Positions 16,418-26,181 are shown, counted from the stretch's first letter. The stretch is 52,845 nt of DNA from Parcubacteria group bacterium Greene0714_7 (GCA_007378985.1 VMHB01000002.1:105428-158272); one strand, 5' to 3'. Notes: generated by a model not told the origin, from the letters alone. Numbers and translations: made by a program.

Positions 16418-17198
16418 AGCGCGCCGAGGTGCAAAACTCGGACAACATCTACTCACTAATGTTGGCATTGCCCGTGCTGTAGCTGTTGCTGCAAATGTTA
16501 CCCATGGAGACAGGGTGCTTGAGATAGGGCCAGGGAAAGGGATGCTCACCAAAGAAATACTTTCACTTGGAGGAATAGTAACCGCAGTTGAAAAAGATCC
16601 GGCAATGGTTTCGGTGCTCAAAGAAAAATTTACTGACGAACTTAGTTCGGGTTTACTGACACTGATTGAGGGCGATGCTCGCGACTATACGCCTGATAAA
16701 GTATTTCCAAAAGGCGCATACAAAATTGCCGCAAATATTCCGTACTACATCACAGGAGAATTAATTCGCTCATGCTTAACTGCAAAAAATAAACCTATCT
16801 CGCTTGCACTTCTGGTACAAAAAGAAGTTGCGGAAAGAATTGCACGAGGTAAAAAAGAAAGTATTCTTTCGCTCTCCGTAAAAGCATATGGCACTCCAAA
16901 ATATATAAAAACAGTTTCTCGAGGAAGCTTCAATCCACCACCATCAGTTGATTCAGCGATACTTGCCGTGTATGACATTTCAAATAAAAATTTCAAAAAG
17001 ATTGAGGAGGAAGATTTTTTCCGCATCGTAAAAGCAGGTTTCGCACAGAAAAGGAAAACGCTCGCAGGAAACCTAAGAAAAATACTTGGTGTTAATTCAG
17101 GAGAGGCTCTTGAGCGAGTTGGTATCCCTGAAAAAGCTCGTGCCGAAGATATCACTCTAGATCAGTGGTTTGCTCTCACAAAATATTTAGCGCAGTAA
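16392..17198 (+). CDS. rsmA: 16S rRNA dimethyladenosine transferase
   Basis: KsgA/RsmA dimethylates two adjacent adenines in helix 45 of 16S rRNA, a late 30S assembly checkpoint. The SAM site is clear (GQHLLTN, then VLEIGPGKGMLTKEIL) and the catalytic NIPYYIT motif (N-x-P-Y-[YF]) lies near residue 117. The 268-aa length is standard. It starts inside the 3' end of uvrD in another frame. Confidence 0.96.
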   Translation: MMKSPRSPKARRGAKLGQHLLTNVGIARAVAVAANVTHGDRVLEIGPGKGMLTKEILSLGGIVTAVEKDPAMVSVLKEKFTDELSSGLLTLIEGDARDYTPDKVFPKGAYKIAANIPYYITGELIRSCLTAKNKPISLALLVQKEVAERIARGKKESILSLSVKAYGTPKYIKTVSRGSFNPPPSVDSAILAVYDISNKNFKKIEEEDFFRIVKAGFAQKRKTLAGNLRKILGVNSGEALERVGIPEKARAEDITLDQWFALTKYLAQ

Positions 17199-17203
17199 AA
17201 AAA

Positions 17204-18115
17204 TTACTTTCCCGGTAGAGATGTCCCTACTGAAGTGATAGTGCCTTTTGTTGCAGGAATAGAAGTACACGGATATGCAATCATCCAACAAAGTCCGAAG
17301 GGGCGATAAAAACCAAGATGATGAACTCCAGGAACAATAACTAGCCCGTAGGGATAAATTGTTGGAACACTCGTTGGACTAAAAAGATAGGTGCCTGCCG
17401 AAGGAGGCCCTAGGGTGATAAGAAAATCTCCTGCACTACAGGTACAAGGGATTGCAGCTAGCACTATCCCACCATATGGCTGACTGATGCTTATACCTCC
17501 TGCGGATGATGCTCCCCCAGACGTGTTAGCGTTACTAATATTACTGGCAGAAGTGTTGGAATTTGATGTCGTGTGGGTTGAGGCACTAGTTGATTGAGTT
17601 TGCCCAGAACTTCCAGAAAATAATGATGAGAAAGAACTCTGAAGTTTTGAAAACAAACCAGAAAATCCACCAAAAGAAGACTCGCTGGACGATGAACTAG
17701 GAGATTGATTGGATGACCTAGGCGCTGATGCTTGTGAAGGCTCTGCATATACAGTACGCGCGGAAACATAATAAAGTATGGATTGTCGTTTAAAGGTGAT
17801 TGCCTCCGCTCCATTTCCTACTTCGCAATCAACAAACGACGGGAATAACACTCCTGAGACTTCTTTTCCTACGGCAGGCGAAGCATTAATAGGAGCTGAT
17901 TTTGAAATACCTCCTCTATATATAAACTGGGAACCAGAAGATCCAATCGTAACCAGAGACCCTGAAATGTTTGTGCAGGGAATAACCTCGAGCACCGTAC
18001 CTTCAAATGACGCCTGCTTTACTTGTGCTGGTTCACTCGCTCGAACAGCGAGCGGTAAAAGAATGAGCAGTATAGAGGTGAAAGCGAGGTAGGGAATAGC
18101 ATTAAATCGAGACAT
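17204..18115 (-). CDS. Secreted protein with duplicated IPCT domain
   Basis: Not a known family. A signal peptide (FTSILLILLPLAVRA) is followed by a domain containing VIPCTNISGSLVTIG (about residues 44-58) and, after a Ser-rich linker (about 130-205), a second domain containing AAIPCTCSAGDFLITLG. The two motifs align, indicating internal duplication. Other Cys residues suggest disulfides outside the membrane. TATAGT (18122-18127) ends 6 bases before the ATG (leaderless). It converges with rsmA. Its position beside the secretion-like cluster suggests a surface role, not proven. Confidence 0.65.
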   Translation of the reverse strand: MSRFNAIPYLAFTSILLILLPLAVRASEPAQVKQASFEGTVLEVIPCTNISGSLVTIGSSGSQFIYRGGISKSAPINASPAVGKEVSGVLFPSFVDCEVGNGAEAITFKRQSILYYVSARTVYAEPSQASAPRSSNQSPSSSSSESSFGGFSGLFSKLQSSFSSLFSGSSGQTQSTSASTHTTSNSNTSASNISNANTSGGASSAGGISISQPYGGIVLAAIPCTCSAGDFLITLGPPSAGTYLFSPTSVPTIYPYGLVIVPGVHHLGFYRPFGLCWMIAYPCTSIPATKGTITSVGTSLPGK

Positions 18116-18187
18116 GACAACACTATAACTTGCTCATGAGCCACTATCCTAGATTTTTAACACAACAACCCAATAACCATGCCCCCC

Positions 18188-18218
18188 CACCCCACAAAGG
18201 TCGGACCTTTGTGGGGTG
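18188..18218. repeat. Near-perfect hairpin upstream of small membrane ORF
   Basis: CACCCCACAAAGGTC, a single G, then GACCTTTGTGGGGTG: 15-base arms that are exact complements. TTTATGG follows, which is a weak T-run. It could terminate or attenuate plus-strand transcription, or act as a protein site. Confidence 0.7.
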
Positions 18219-18266
18219 TTTATGGTATGCTCATCAAAAATCAGACAACAGGTATGACACATTCGA

Positions 18267-18479
18267 GTGAAAAACATGGAGGGAAAGAGGGGGAGGAAAA
18301 TTTCTTGGAGAGCGTTTCTTATTACCCTAGGAGTTATGGGGGCTTCGGCGGTGGCTTTGTCTCTAAACCCCAAATCTCCGCCAAAGTCCGTGGAACAAGA
18401 ACACCAGCTGTCTATTGCTGAAATCAAATCTCTCATACGAGAGTTTGAATCACAATACGCCCCATATCGTCCTGAATAG
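18267..18479 (+). CDS. Small single-span membrane protein
   Basis: About 70 aa. A basic N-terminus (KRGRK) precedes one hydrophobic segment (AFLITLGVMGASAVALSL), then a polar C-terminal helix (LSIAEIKSLIREFESQYA). Possible starts are GTG 18267 and ATG 18276. A TATGCT box at 18226-18231 may drive it, and a hairpin terminator follows. No family recognised. Confidence 0.55.
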   Translation: MKNMEGKRGRKISWRAFLITLGVMGASAVALSLNPKSPPKSVEQEHQLSIAEIKSLIREFESQYAPYRPE

Positions 18480-18492
18480 CGAAAGACCTTTC

Positions 18493-18530
18493 CCCGAAAA
18501 AAACATCCACCAAACAGGCGGATGTTTTTA
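18493..18530 (+). terminator. Terminator after small membrane ORF
   Basis: AAAAAACATCCACC, AAACA, GGCGGATGTTTTTATTTTT: stem with an imperfect middle and a long T-rich tail. Confidence 0.8.
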
Positions 18531-18597
18531 TTTTTAACACTACGCTTCTAATCCCCACAGGCATGTATAAAGGACAATCGTCCTTTATAGCTGGGGT

Positions 18598-18612
18598 TAT
18601 ACTAACGGTACG
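18598..18612 (+). promoter_or_regulatory. Promoter of the secretion-like cluster
   Basis: TATACT (18598-18603) ends 9 bases before ATG 18613. A hairpin AAAGGAC AATC GTCCTTT lies just upstream (about 18568-18585). This is the first candidate promoter of the 15-kb co-oriented block; others are at 27199 and 30723. Confidence 0.55.
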
Positions 18613-19353
18613 ATGGAAACCCAAAATAAATGGGGGGGTGCTTTTTGGGCAGTGATATTTGCAGTCGTTGTTATAGGTGGATCTTCTGCGTATTCCTTTC
18701 TACATCAACCAAAAAGAATAGCGGTAATCCCTGGTGGGGAAACAATGACAGGCTGGCAATCTGTTTCAAGTACTGTGACACAATCCTCAGATAACAGCCT
18801 CACGGGATCTCTTTCGGAGGACCTATATGCAAAACTTGCAGAAAACACAAACTACAGCGCAAGAGAGCGGGATGTCATTATTGCCTCACTAGTAAAAGAA
18901 AGAGTGGTGAGTCCCGCTATAGTGCCGAACATCAATCTTGTTGATTTAAATATCAGTGACACGGCCTCGCTAGACACATACTCCAAACTACTGGTGGTCA
19001 TTTTGAGTCAAGCCAGTCAAGTTAAAAAATATGAAGTAACGGTTTTCACACAAAGTGTCATGAACGACAATATTTATGGAACACCCGCACTTCAATCAAC
19101 GGCTGATTTATATAAAAAGATAGGAGCATCGCTACTAATAATGGAGGTGCCGAAAGCACTCGCTACAGAACACCTAGAAGTGGTGAAAAGTGTTGGGGCA
19201 CTAGCCAGAGCTGTTGAGAACATGGCGAAATGGAAGGGCGATCCTATAGAAGCTCTTTCCGATGTGGACACATTTAATAAAGCAAAGAGCTACACTGAGG
19301 GGAGTGTGGATACACTACTCTTAGCGGTGATGGCATTTCAAAATAAAACATGA
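18613..19353 (+). CDS. Hypothetical membrane-anchored protein, first gene of cluster
   Basis: 246 aa. One N-terminal membrane segment (AFWAVIFAVVVIGGSSAYSF) with a short cytoplasmic tail, then a mostly helical extracytoplasmic domain (repeated KLAENTNYSARERDVIIASL-like amphipathic stretches). No family recognised. Its stop overlaps the next start (ATGA), so it is the head of a translationally coupled set with the secretion-like genes. A bitopic partner of the machine, VirB8-like in topology only, is one possibility; no sequence signature supports VirB8 itself. Confidence 0.6.
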   Translation: METQNKWGGAFWAVIFAVVVIGGSSAYSFLHQPKRIAVIPGGETMTGWQSVSSTVTQSSDNSLTGSLSEDLYAKLAENTNYSARERDVIIASLVKERVVSPAIVPNINLVDLNISDTASLDTYSKLLVVILSQASQVKKYEVTVFTQSVMNDNIYGTPALQSTADLYKKIGASLLIMEVPKALATEHLEVVKSVGALARAVENMAKWKGDPIEALSDVDTFNKAKSYTEGSVDTLLLAVMAFQNKT

Positions 19354-21359
19354 AAAAAATAATTCTCATAATTTTGTTACTTGCTCTTGCTCCACTGTCT
19401 GTATCGGCTGGCGAAATCAACCCAGTGATACCACCTATCGATAGCAGTCTCGCAGGATCACCAGAGTATATCGACGCAACTTCCGCAGGAGCAGATAATG
19501 ACCCCAGTAAATCTGGAGAAGTTGCAGGGTGTAAATCAGACTCACAAGGTTCTCTTGGCTCAATATCGGGAATACTTGGATCATTATTCCAAGGAGGTAA
19601 CCTCAGTTCTCTTTTAAGTGGTGCGCAGGGCGGTAACATAAGTGGAATTATCAGCAGCATTACCGGCGGAAGTCAGACGGGCCAAATAATTTCAAGTCTC
19701 CTCGGTAGTAATGGAAACATAAGCAGTATTCTCAGTAGCTCAGGCTTGGGAAATGTAGTTGGAAACTTACTCGGTGGAAGTAGCGGAAGCAGTATAGGTG
19801 GCGCTGTGAGTGGATTACTTGGTGGAAGTGGTGGAATCGGTGGCTCTGTTAGTGGATTACTTGGTGGCGGTCTTGGAGGTATTGCTGGTGGCGCTTTGGG
19901 GCTGATAGGTGGGGGAATGGGTGCTGTGCCAGTGAGCGACAGCACAGTGCAGAGCAACACTCAAAAAATCCATGATGTTAACCAGAAAATCCAAGGGAAC
20001 ACAAAACAAATTCAAGCTGACCAAGATACGCAACTTGAAGTAACCTGTATACAAAATGTCTTGGTACGCAAAACTCGTATAGACGCAACAGCACGACTCG
20101 CTGAAGAAAATACCAGATATACAACCACAGGTAGAGATGGTGGGCCAATCTTTGAAAACAGACCCTTGGTAGAGATCACTAATACAACCAACAGCATCAT
20201 TACTAATGAGGTTGTTAATAATCTACTAACAAATAGCGGGATTGTCCCAGGTCTTATTCCCGTAGTACAAAGAACTATCGTTGCTGATACAAAACGTCAA
20301 ACGAGCTTCGCTGAACAAGTGAAATGCCCTCTTGCAGAAAAGATAGATGTCATTGCGTGCAGAAAAGATATTACAAAATGTGGGTCAACGGGTGACGAGA
20401 GGCGTGCCAACCGTCTCACCATTACTCTCACTGATGGTTGTACTGCAGAAGGAGTGACTGCCATCACCCAAAGTTATATTCAGACACGAAACGCCCTTGC
20501 TAGTGCCGACAGAGAACAACAGCTCGAAAGAGGCCAAGGATTCTATCCGAAGGTAACTTGTAGCGACGGGAGTACGGCAGGCACGGAGGAAGAATGTTTA
20601 GTCTTACAAACATACGCAGTTGCAACACCGGGGGTTGACCAAAAAGATGTACACACTGACACGCAGCTGAGCGGTGCACGTCAACAACAAAATGCGAACG
20701 ATATCGGGAGCTTAGTAAATTCTTTATTTGCACAGCTCGGTCAGCAAGCTCTCACAAGCTTGAAAGGCTTAGTTGGGTTGTCTAATAAAAGCTCAACGGG
20801 AAGCGGTTCATACCTTGATAACCTAACTCAAAACACCGGCGCCAGTGCTGCAAACCAAACAAAACTTACCTTAAATGACAATATAGAAAAAGCGCTGGTA
20901 ATCGAATACGCATACCAGGCCACTCTTGCCGACATGATTCTTAATCTAGAGAACACAAAGAGCGGATATGCGTCTGTACAAGCCTGCTACCTAGCTCTCG
21001 TCACTAAGGGCGGAGGATTAGGTATTGATTCGGGGGCGGCAACCACAAAAATGAACCAAGCATCTTCAACGGTGCACACTACACTTGCTCCTCAAATAGA
21101 ATTAGCTTCAGTTGCGTTTGATAATTCAGACAGCACCTCTTCATCACTCGAAGCACTGCAATCGGAGGTAGGAAGTGCTGAAACTTCTACTGAAATTAAC
21201 GCGCTCTCTGAGGCATTCAACTCTCTCAAAACATATGGCCCTATACATACGCAAAATAACCTCGCTTCTCTTACCAATGACCGCGATGCATCTAAAACAT
21301 TGCTCGCTGAAATGACTGCGACCGCAAACACAGAGCTAGCCCAATGCAGAACCTATTAG
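19350..21359 (+). CDS. Exported Gly/Ser-rich repeat protein (669 aa)
   Basis: Signal peptide (IILIILLLALAPLSVSAGE) followed by about 140 residues of Gly/Ser/Ile/Leu-rich repeats (units like SGLLGGSGG, ISGIISSITGG) at about 65-200, a coiled stretch (QKIHDVNQKIQGNTKQIQ), then a Cys-containing helical region to the C-terminus. No family recognised. The low-complexity part could form a flexible or membrane-associating segment. It sits between the first cluster gene (4-base overlap) and the VirB6/TrbL-like gene (2 bases). An exported structural component of the machine is a reasonable inference. Confidence 0.6.
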   Translation: MKKIILIILLLALAPLSVSAGEINPVIPPIDSSLAGSPEYIDATSAGADNDPSKSGEVAGCKSDSQGSLGSISGILGSLFQGGNLSSLLSGAQGGNISGIISSITGGSQTGQIISSLLGSNGNISSILSSSGLGNVVGNLLGGSSGSSIGGAVSGLLGGSGGIGGSVSGLLGGGLGGIAGGALGLIGGGMGAVPVSDSTVQSNTQKIHDVNQKIQGNTKQIQADQDTQLEVTCIQNVLVRKTRIDATARLAEENTRYTTTGRDGGPIFENRPLVEITNTTNSIITNEVVNNLLTNSGIVPGLIPVVQRTIVADTKRQTSFAEQVKCPLAEKIDVIACRKDITKCGSTGDERRANRLTITLTDGCTAEGVTAITQSYIQTRNALASADREQQLERGQGFYPKVTCSDGSTAGTEEECLVLQTYAVATPGVDQKDVHTDTQLSGARQQQNANDIGSLVNSLFAQLGQQALTSLKGLVGLSNKSSTGSGSYLDNLTQNTGASAANQTKLTLNDNIEKALVIEYAYQATLADMILNLENTKSGYASVQACYLALVTKGGGLGIDSGAATTKMNQASSTVHTTLAPQIELASVAFDNSDSTSSSLEALQSEVGSAETSTEINALSEAFNSLKTYGPIHTQNNLASLTNDRDASKTLLAEMTATANTELAQCRTY

Positions 21360-21361
21360 AC

Positions 21362-24300
21362 ATGAAGAAAGCTTTTCTAATTCTCTTACTCTCCATTACC
21401 TTAACGGGCTTAGTGGCACCATCACATCTAGCATTTGCTGGGGAACCGGGAGCAAGCGGGGCGGCTGGCGGTCTTGCAACTGTTGCACCTGAAGCTGCGA
21501 CAGCTCAGCAAACTGCAGAAGCCACCTACTCAGCAGAACAAGGTGCGGCTGGTGCAGCGATAGCAAATTCCGCAGGAGTGCAAAGAGGTCTAGATGTCGC
21601 TATCGACTGCGCATCGGCAGCTATTCCAATATTTGGGGCTGCGAAAGCAGATGACTGCCTCGCGAGCATCATCCGTGTATTTACTTCAATGCTTCTAAAG
21701 CTAGCGGAAGTTATCCTTTATTTTGTAGGGTTATTTTTGAATTTTTTCGTAGAACAACTTGTTGTGAATATGGGTGGCTTTGTTACCTCCTCAGATGCCG
21801 TGGGTATACAAATCGCGTGGCGTATTATGCGTGACCTTGCAAACCTCGCCATCATTGGTGGGCTTATTGCAACTGCCATCGGCACTATTCTGCATCTTGC
21901 AACTATAAACGCCCAAAAACTTTTAGTGCGCCTCATTATTGCAGCTCTCTTAGTAAACTTCAGTTTCTTTTTCGCAGGCGCGATTATAGATTCCTCAAAT
22001 TTTCTTGCGACCAGTATCTATAGAGCAACTATCCAAACTGAAAGATGTGCAGAAGCCTGTACTATTGTTGATCGTTTTGAGCGAGTTATCCAAAGTCCAC
22101 ATAAAAACCTAGCAGAGTATCTGCAAGGTAGGGTTGAGGGTCTTAGAGGCGGAGAACAAGACAGCCAATGGATGGGAGTTTTGCAAGATATTTTAAGCGT
22201 CGTACTTATTGCAGTAACAATATTCGTATTTCTGTCTGCTGCATCATTACTCTTAGGGCGTTTTGTTGCACTCATCCTTATTCTCATCACATCCCCTATA
22301 GGTATCGCCGGCATGGCCATTCCTCAAATAAGTAAATATGCAAAAGAGTGGTGGGAAGCACTTTTCAGTCAAGCCTTTTTTGCGCCGGTGTACTTTCTTC
22401 TTGTAGGTTTTTCTCTCACCATTCTTGATAATTCTAATGGCGCATTTAGTGGGAACGACACTAACCTCATCGGTGGTCTACTTACCTTCATGGTGGCAAC
22501 AGTTTTCATGTTGCAGTCGCTCAAAATTGCCAAAGGCATGAGTGAGGCTTCAAAACGACTTACTGATGTATACAAAGCGTCTGACAAAGTTGCTGGTTGG
22601 ATGCCAAAGGCGTACACCACACTACTTGCAAATGGCGCTGCACAAACTATCGGACGTGGCAGTGATGCGGTATTGGATGGATACAATCGTCTTTTATCAA
22701 AGTGGGAGCCTAAGGGAATAGTTGGGAAAAGCTTGCGTGCAATTTTGCCAGACAAATACATTAAGAAAGGGTTGGAAGGAGTTGCTAAATCAAAATTTGG
22801 CGGTGACGAATCATTCATCGATGCGCGAGGCCGAAAGATAGGACGAAGAGGTGAACTTGACCTGACCCTCCAGCGACAAAAATCTATGAAAGAATTGACC
22901 GCAGCACTCCCTGGAGCACGTGACGCTCAACTAGCATACGCGGCGGCATATGACGACGCAATAAAAAGAGGAAAGGATCCTGAAGAAGATCCAAAGTCAA
23001 AACAGGCATTTAAGGATTATGTTGCAGCAAAGGCAAAGGTTGAAAAAGCATTTTCACAATTACCCGATGAAGCGTACGACTACTACAAAACGCGCGACCC
23101 AAAAAAGTTTCAAGAACTGGCTGCACATCTACCAAGTGCGGATTTCAACAGATTAGTGAACGATAAAGAGATTCCGAAAGCAGTCAGAGACGAAATGAAA
23201 AAATTACGCTTCGGCGATATTCTTGGTCTCTACGAAAAGGGTAAGGAGATGGAAGATGCAGGCAAGATAGGTACTGATGAATATAACCGACTGCAAAGTG
23301 TTTTCTTTAACGCATTTAAACGAGGAGGTATCGACAGAAACGACTTCGAGGCGCTGCTTATCTACAAACCGGAGCTTATCGAAAGTAAATTCGTGATGGA
23401 TGGAGGACTTCCACATGGATTCAAAATGATTACGCAAGACACTAAAGAGCTTGGTGTATCTCAAAAGAGACTCGCCAAAGAAACATGGCGCTCTAGCGTT
23501 AAGGGAATCATCAAACGCTCAGGACAAGACGTTCAGGTGCCTAGTGAAGAGATTAATCCTGATACTGGCGAGAAGGTAACTACAACTAAAACTGTTGCCG
23601 CTGGCTCTGCTTGGGTATCAGTCAATGTTCACGACGATCAATTCATGGATGAGGTTGAAAAAATGGGTCAATACTTTGAAGGCAAACAACCCGATGAAGT
23701 GGTAGGCCAAATAAGTGACAGCACTGTCACGGCACCAGTCTTTGCAGCGGCGGCAACAGTTGGAGCTATATCGCAACTAGAAGGCCATAAAGATCCTAAA
23801 TTCATCCATGAGTTTGCAGAAAACCTCATACGCATCGAAAGAGAGATTGAAAATAACGACTGGGGAACCCCAGCAGATAAAGCGAGAATACGGGGTGTAC
23901 TCCATTGGATGAGGAACAACTCCGTCGGTCAAAAATACAGCAGTTATTTGACCGAAGCGGAGTCAAAAATCGATGCGGAGGAGCGCGGCGGTGGGACACC
24001 TCCACGACCTTCAACTCCACCTAGTGGCGGAGGCGGTTCTACACCACCTTCAGCGCCCCCTAGTGGAGGGGGTGGAAGTGCGCCGAAACCCCGAGGAGGA
24101 GGCCCTAGTACCAGTGGGGGACCAACTACATCGCCAAATTCAACGACTCCTTCGGGGGCAGAGCCTTCAAGTAGGGCAGCGGCTCCGCCACCTGTTCCAA
24201 GTGGTGAGCAAGTGTTGAGTCCGATCGAAAACGCCGAGACCCCTCAAATTGAAGACCTGCTAGAGCCAAGGCCAACCAACGCTGAAGAAGACACTACCAC

Positions 24301-24805
24301 TCCAGAAACTTCTGACGAATTCGAAAGTGCTCCTGTGGTACGCACTACTGCTTTTTCTGGTGGAGGTGGCGGACCTGGAGGTGGAAGCTTCGGCTCATTT
24401 GCTCTGAACTCCACACAGACGCCAGAACCAGTAGCTGAATCATTAGTTCAAACTGACGCTCCAGTAGTCGCAACAACTACATTTGATGATTTCGGGAGAC
24501 AGTTTGACCCCAATGATACTTCCGAAGCAAGCATTCAAACGGCACGTGAATATTACGGACGAGCGTCTGACGATCAAATTCTTAGCATGCGAGCAGAAGA
24601 TATCGTAAAACCTGTAGTGCTTGCCAGTTTAAAAGGTTCAACTCTACAGAAAGTAGTTCAGCGATGGCGAAATGACCCCGCACTATTAAGGAGAATGCAG
24701 GCAACTCTATTGCAGTTAAATGATCGAGTAAACGGACTGCCAGCAGAAACTGCTCGACTGGTCAATTCAGATGAGTTCAAAAACCTTACCACTCCTAAAG
24801 AATAA
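21362..24805 (+). CDS. VirB6/TrbL-like polytopic membrane protein
   Basis: About 1147 aa. After a signal sequence (FLILLLSITLTGLVAPSHLAFA), hydrophobic spans cluster between about 105 and 390: one around LKLAEVILYFVGLFLNFF, others around LANLAIIGGLIATAIG, LIIAALLVNFSFFFAGAII, ILSVVLIAVTIFVFLSAASLLL, FVALILILITSPIGIAGMA, and FFAPVYFLLVGFSLTI. Such a block with WEALFSQAFFAPVY resembles TrbL/VirB6 channel subunits. The remaining 750 residues are soluble: a charged helical region and a Pro/Gly/Ser-rich segment (about 870-960). I prefer ATG 21362 because it follows the preceding stop directly. VirB6-like function is inferred from topology and neighbours. Confidence 0.65.
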   Translation: MKKAFLILLLSITLTGLVAPSHLAFAGEPGASGAAGGLATVAPEAATAQQTAEATYSAEQGAAGAAIANSAGVQRGLDVAIDCASAAIPIFGAAKADDCLASIIRVFTSMLLKLAEVILYFVGLFLNFFVEQLVVNMGGFVTSSDAVGIQIAWRIMRDLANLAIIGGLIATAIGTILHLATINAQKLLVRLIIAALLVNFSFFFAGAIIDSSNFLATSIYRATIQTERCAEACTIVDRFERVIQSPHKNLAEYLQGRVEGLRGGEQDSQWMGVLQDILSVVLIAVTIFVFLSAASLLLGRFVALILILITSPIGIAGMAIPQISKYAKEWWEALFSQAFFAPVYFLLVGFSLTILDNSNGAFSGNDTNLIGGLLTFMVATVFMLQSLKIAKGMSEASKRLTDVYKASDKVAGWMPKAYTTLLANGAAQTIGRGSDAVLDGYNRLLSKWEPKGIVGKSLRAILPDKYIKKGLEGVAKSKFGGDESFIDARGRKIGRRGELDLTLQRQKSMKELTAALPGARDAQLAYAAAYDDAIKRGKDPEEDPKSKQAFKDYVAAKAKVEKAFSQLPDEAYDYYKTRDPKKFQELAAHLPSADFNRLVNDKEIPKAVRDEMKKLRFGDILGLYEKGKEMEDAGKIGTDEYNRLQSVFFNAFKRGGIDRNDFEALLIYKPELIESKFVMDGGLPHGFKMITQDTKELGVSQKRLAKETWRSSVKGIIKRSGQDVQVPSEEINPDTGEKVTTTKTVAAGSAWVSVNVHDDQFMDEVEKMGQYFEGKQPDEVVGQISDSTVTAPVFAAAATVGAISQLEGHKDPKFIHEFAENLIRIEREIENNDWGTPADKARIRGVLHWMRNNSVGQKYSSYLTEAESKIDAEERGGGTPPRPSTPPSGGGGSTPPSAPPSGGGGSAPKPRGGGPSTSGGPTTSPNSTTPSGAEPSSRAAAPPPVPSGEQVLSPIENAETPQIEDLLEPRPTNAEEDTTTPETSDEFESAPVVRTTAFSGGGGGPGGGSFGSFALNSTQTPEPVAESLVQTDAPVVATTTFDDFGRQFDPNDTSEASIQTAREYYGRASDDQILSMRAEDIVKPVVLASLKGSTLQKVVQRWRNDPALLRRMQATLLQLNDRVNGLPAETARLVNSDEFKNLTTPKE

Positions 24806-24811
24806 CGATAT

Positions 24812-25570
24812 ATGAAAACATATACACAGCAAGAGCGCGAGCAAGCAATGGATGCTTTGCCAGTACCTGTCTCTGATTTTTTAAAGTCAGATACAATAAC
24901 TAACATATATGTTGGTATCGGTGAAAAACTAAACCTCAACTACCGGCAAGTTGGCTTAGCAAGCCAAATTACTAATGTGACTCTTTTGGGGTTGGAGCCC
25001 GAACATGCGCTCGAAACAAACATACATCAAGCACTTCCAGAGCTTTCCAATACTGCCACACGCGAGCTTGTTGCTGACATAAACGACCGGATTTTTAAAG
25101 AAGTTCAAAGACGCATTAAAGAAAATATTATTGAAAAAAAAACTGAACAATCTGAATACGAACTTAGTTTAAGGCCTACCGACGAAGAATTAAAGCAATA
25201 TGAAATTCAAGAAACAGTAGACAGTGAACATCCAGTAGAATATGAAGAATTGCTAAAACTTGCAGAACAAGAAAAAGCAGAGCGCAAAGCAAAAGAAGAT
25301 GCTGAGGAAGCTGAGGCTGAAAAAAAACGCCTCGCAACAACGCCGCCCACACCAGAAGAAACTGTTGACGCACCTACATCAAGTATTGTTGCGGAAAAAT
25401 TGGGTTTGGTGACGGATGTGCCGATTGAAAATAAAAAAAATGAAGAAAAAATCCTAAAGACTGCGCCAACTGAAACTCAAAATTCTGTACCATTAAAATC
25501 CAAACTAACTGAACCAACGAAGCCAGTATACAAGGGGGGAGTTGATCCGTACCGAGAACCAGTAGAGTGA
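24812..25570 (+). CDS. Hypothetical cytoplasmic coiled-coil protein
   Basis: 252 aa, no membrane segment. A compact helical N-terminal part (about 1-115, including DALPVPVSDFLKS and VGLASQITNVTLLGLEP) is followed by Glu/Lys/Ala-rich coiled coil (about 140-175) and a Pro/Thr-rich tail ending GGVDPYREPVE. The end of this gene was copied in the downstream duplication (26286 onward). Part of the secretion-like cluster by position; function unknown. Confidence 0.55.
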   Translation: MKTYTQQEREQAMDALPVPVSDFLKSDTITNIYVGIGEKLNLNYRQVGLASQITNVTLLGLEPEHALETNIHQALPELSNTATRELVADINDRIFKEVQRRIKENIIEKKTEQSEYELSLRPTDEELKQYEIQETVDSEHPVEYEELLKLAEQEKAERKAKEDAEEAEAEKKRLATTPPTPEETVDAPTSSIVAEKLGLVTDVPIENKKNEEKILKTAPTETQNSVPLKSKLTEPTKPVYKGGVDPYREPVE

Positions 25571-25703
25571 GACAGTGTTTAGGGGGCTGGGAGTTAGCAT
25601 TTAGGGTTGATGTTTGTTCTTGTTGTTTGACAACAAGAACATTCAGCATAGAGTGCTTGGGTATGGAAAAAGGATCGTTTTGGGACCATTTCTGGGGAAC
25701 AAA
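25522..25703 (+). repeat. Tandem duplication, copy 1
   Basis: Begins inside the last codons of the 252-aa gene and runs through the promoter and start of the 519-bp gene. It matches 26286-26494. It contains a perfect hairpin TGTTCTTGTTGT-TTG-ACAACAAGAACA (25615-25641) and the promoter TTGACA (25627)-16-TAGAGT (25649-25654), 8 bases before ATG 25663. Confidence 0.85.
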
Positions 25704-26181
25704 AAGAGTGCAGGCATCTGGGGATGGGCGATTGCGGGAAACCATTGCGGAACGGAGAATGCAACGCGGTGCTGAAGAGGAAAAAGCAAGGAGAGCAAAA
25801 GAACTTCGAGAAGCTGAAAGAATAGCAGTGCGGAAGGCACTCACTCCGGAAAAAAAATACCCTGATGTTGCACGCTTACTGGAAACCTTTTTGCATAATC
25901 TACGCAACAATATATTAAGAGCAGAAAGCAGAGGAGAAACACAGGTTGAATTAAAATTTGGCAGTCATCTGAAGTCAACGAACATAGAGGAACTGGAAGC
26001 ATTTAAAAAAATTAAAACATTTTGCAATAAGAATGGATTTGGTTTTCACTACTTCTCCGGAATAGAAGCTGGGTTTGATTCCTACGAACCAGAACAATGG
26101 AGCTCCAATCCCGAGTTCAGGCGCTACACAGAACATACGCCACGCAAAGGACATCCCGCAAGCATCAGAATAAACTTCTAA
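25663..26181 (+). CDS. Hypothetical protein, tandem paralog A
   Basis: 172 aa starting MEKGSFWDHFWG. It has a charged helical N-terminal half (about 25-70, many Arg/Glu/Ala) and a C-terminal part with LETFLHNLRNNIL and FCNKNGFGFHY. No family recognised. It is paralogous to the gene at 26454: the first ten residues, the DGxLRE motif and the FCNK-x-G motif are shared, while the rest has diverged. The start is fixed by the duplicated promoter (TTGACA-16-TAGAGT, 8 bases to ATG). Probably cytoplasmic; a role with the secretion-like cluster is only suggested by location. Confidence 0.55.
   Translation: MEKGSFWDHFWGTKRVQASGDGRLRETIAERRMQRGAEEEKARRAKELREAERIAVRKALTPEKKYPDVARLLETFLHNLRNNILRAESRGETQVELKFGSHLKSTNIEELEAFKKIKTFCNKNGFGFHYFSGIEAGFDSYEPEQWSSNPEFRRYTEHTPRKGHPASIRINF

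Noticed and set aside
24812-25570. Coiled-coil protein considered as a VirB5 or VirB10 homolog
   Set aside because: It lacks a signal peptide or membrane span and has no motif of either family; left as hypothetical.
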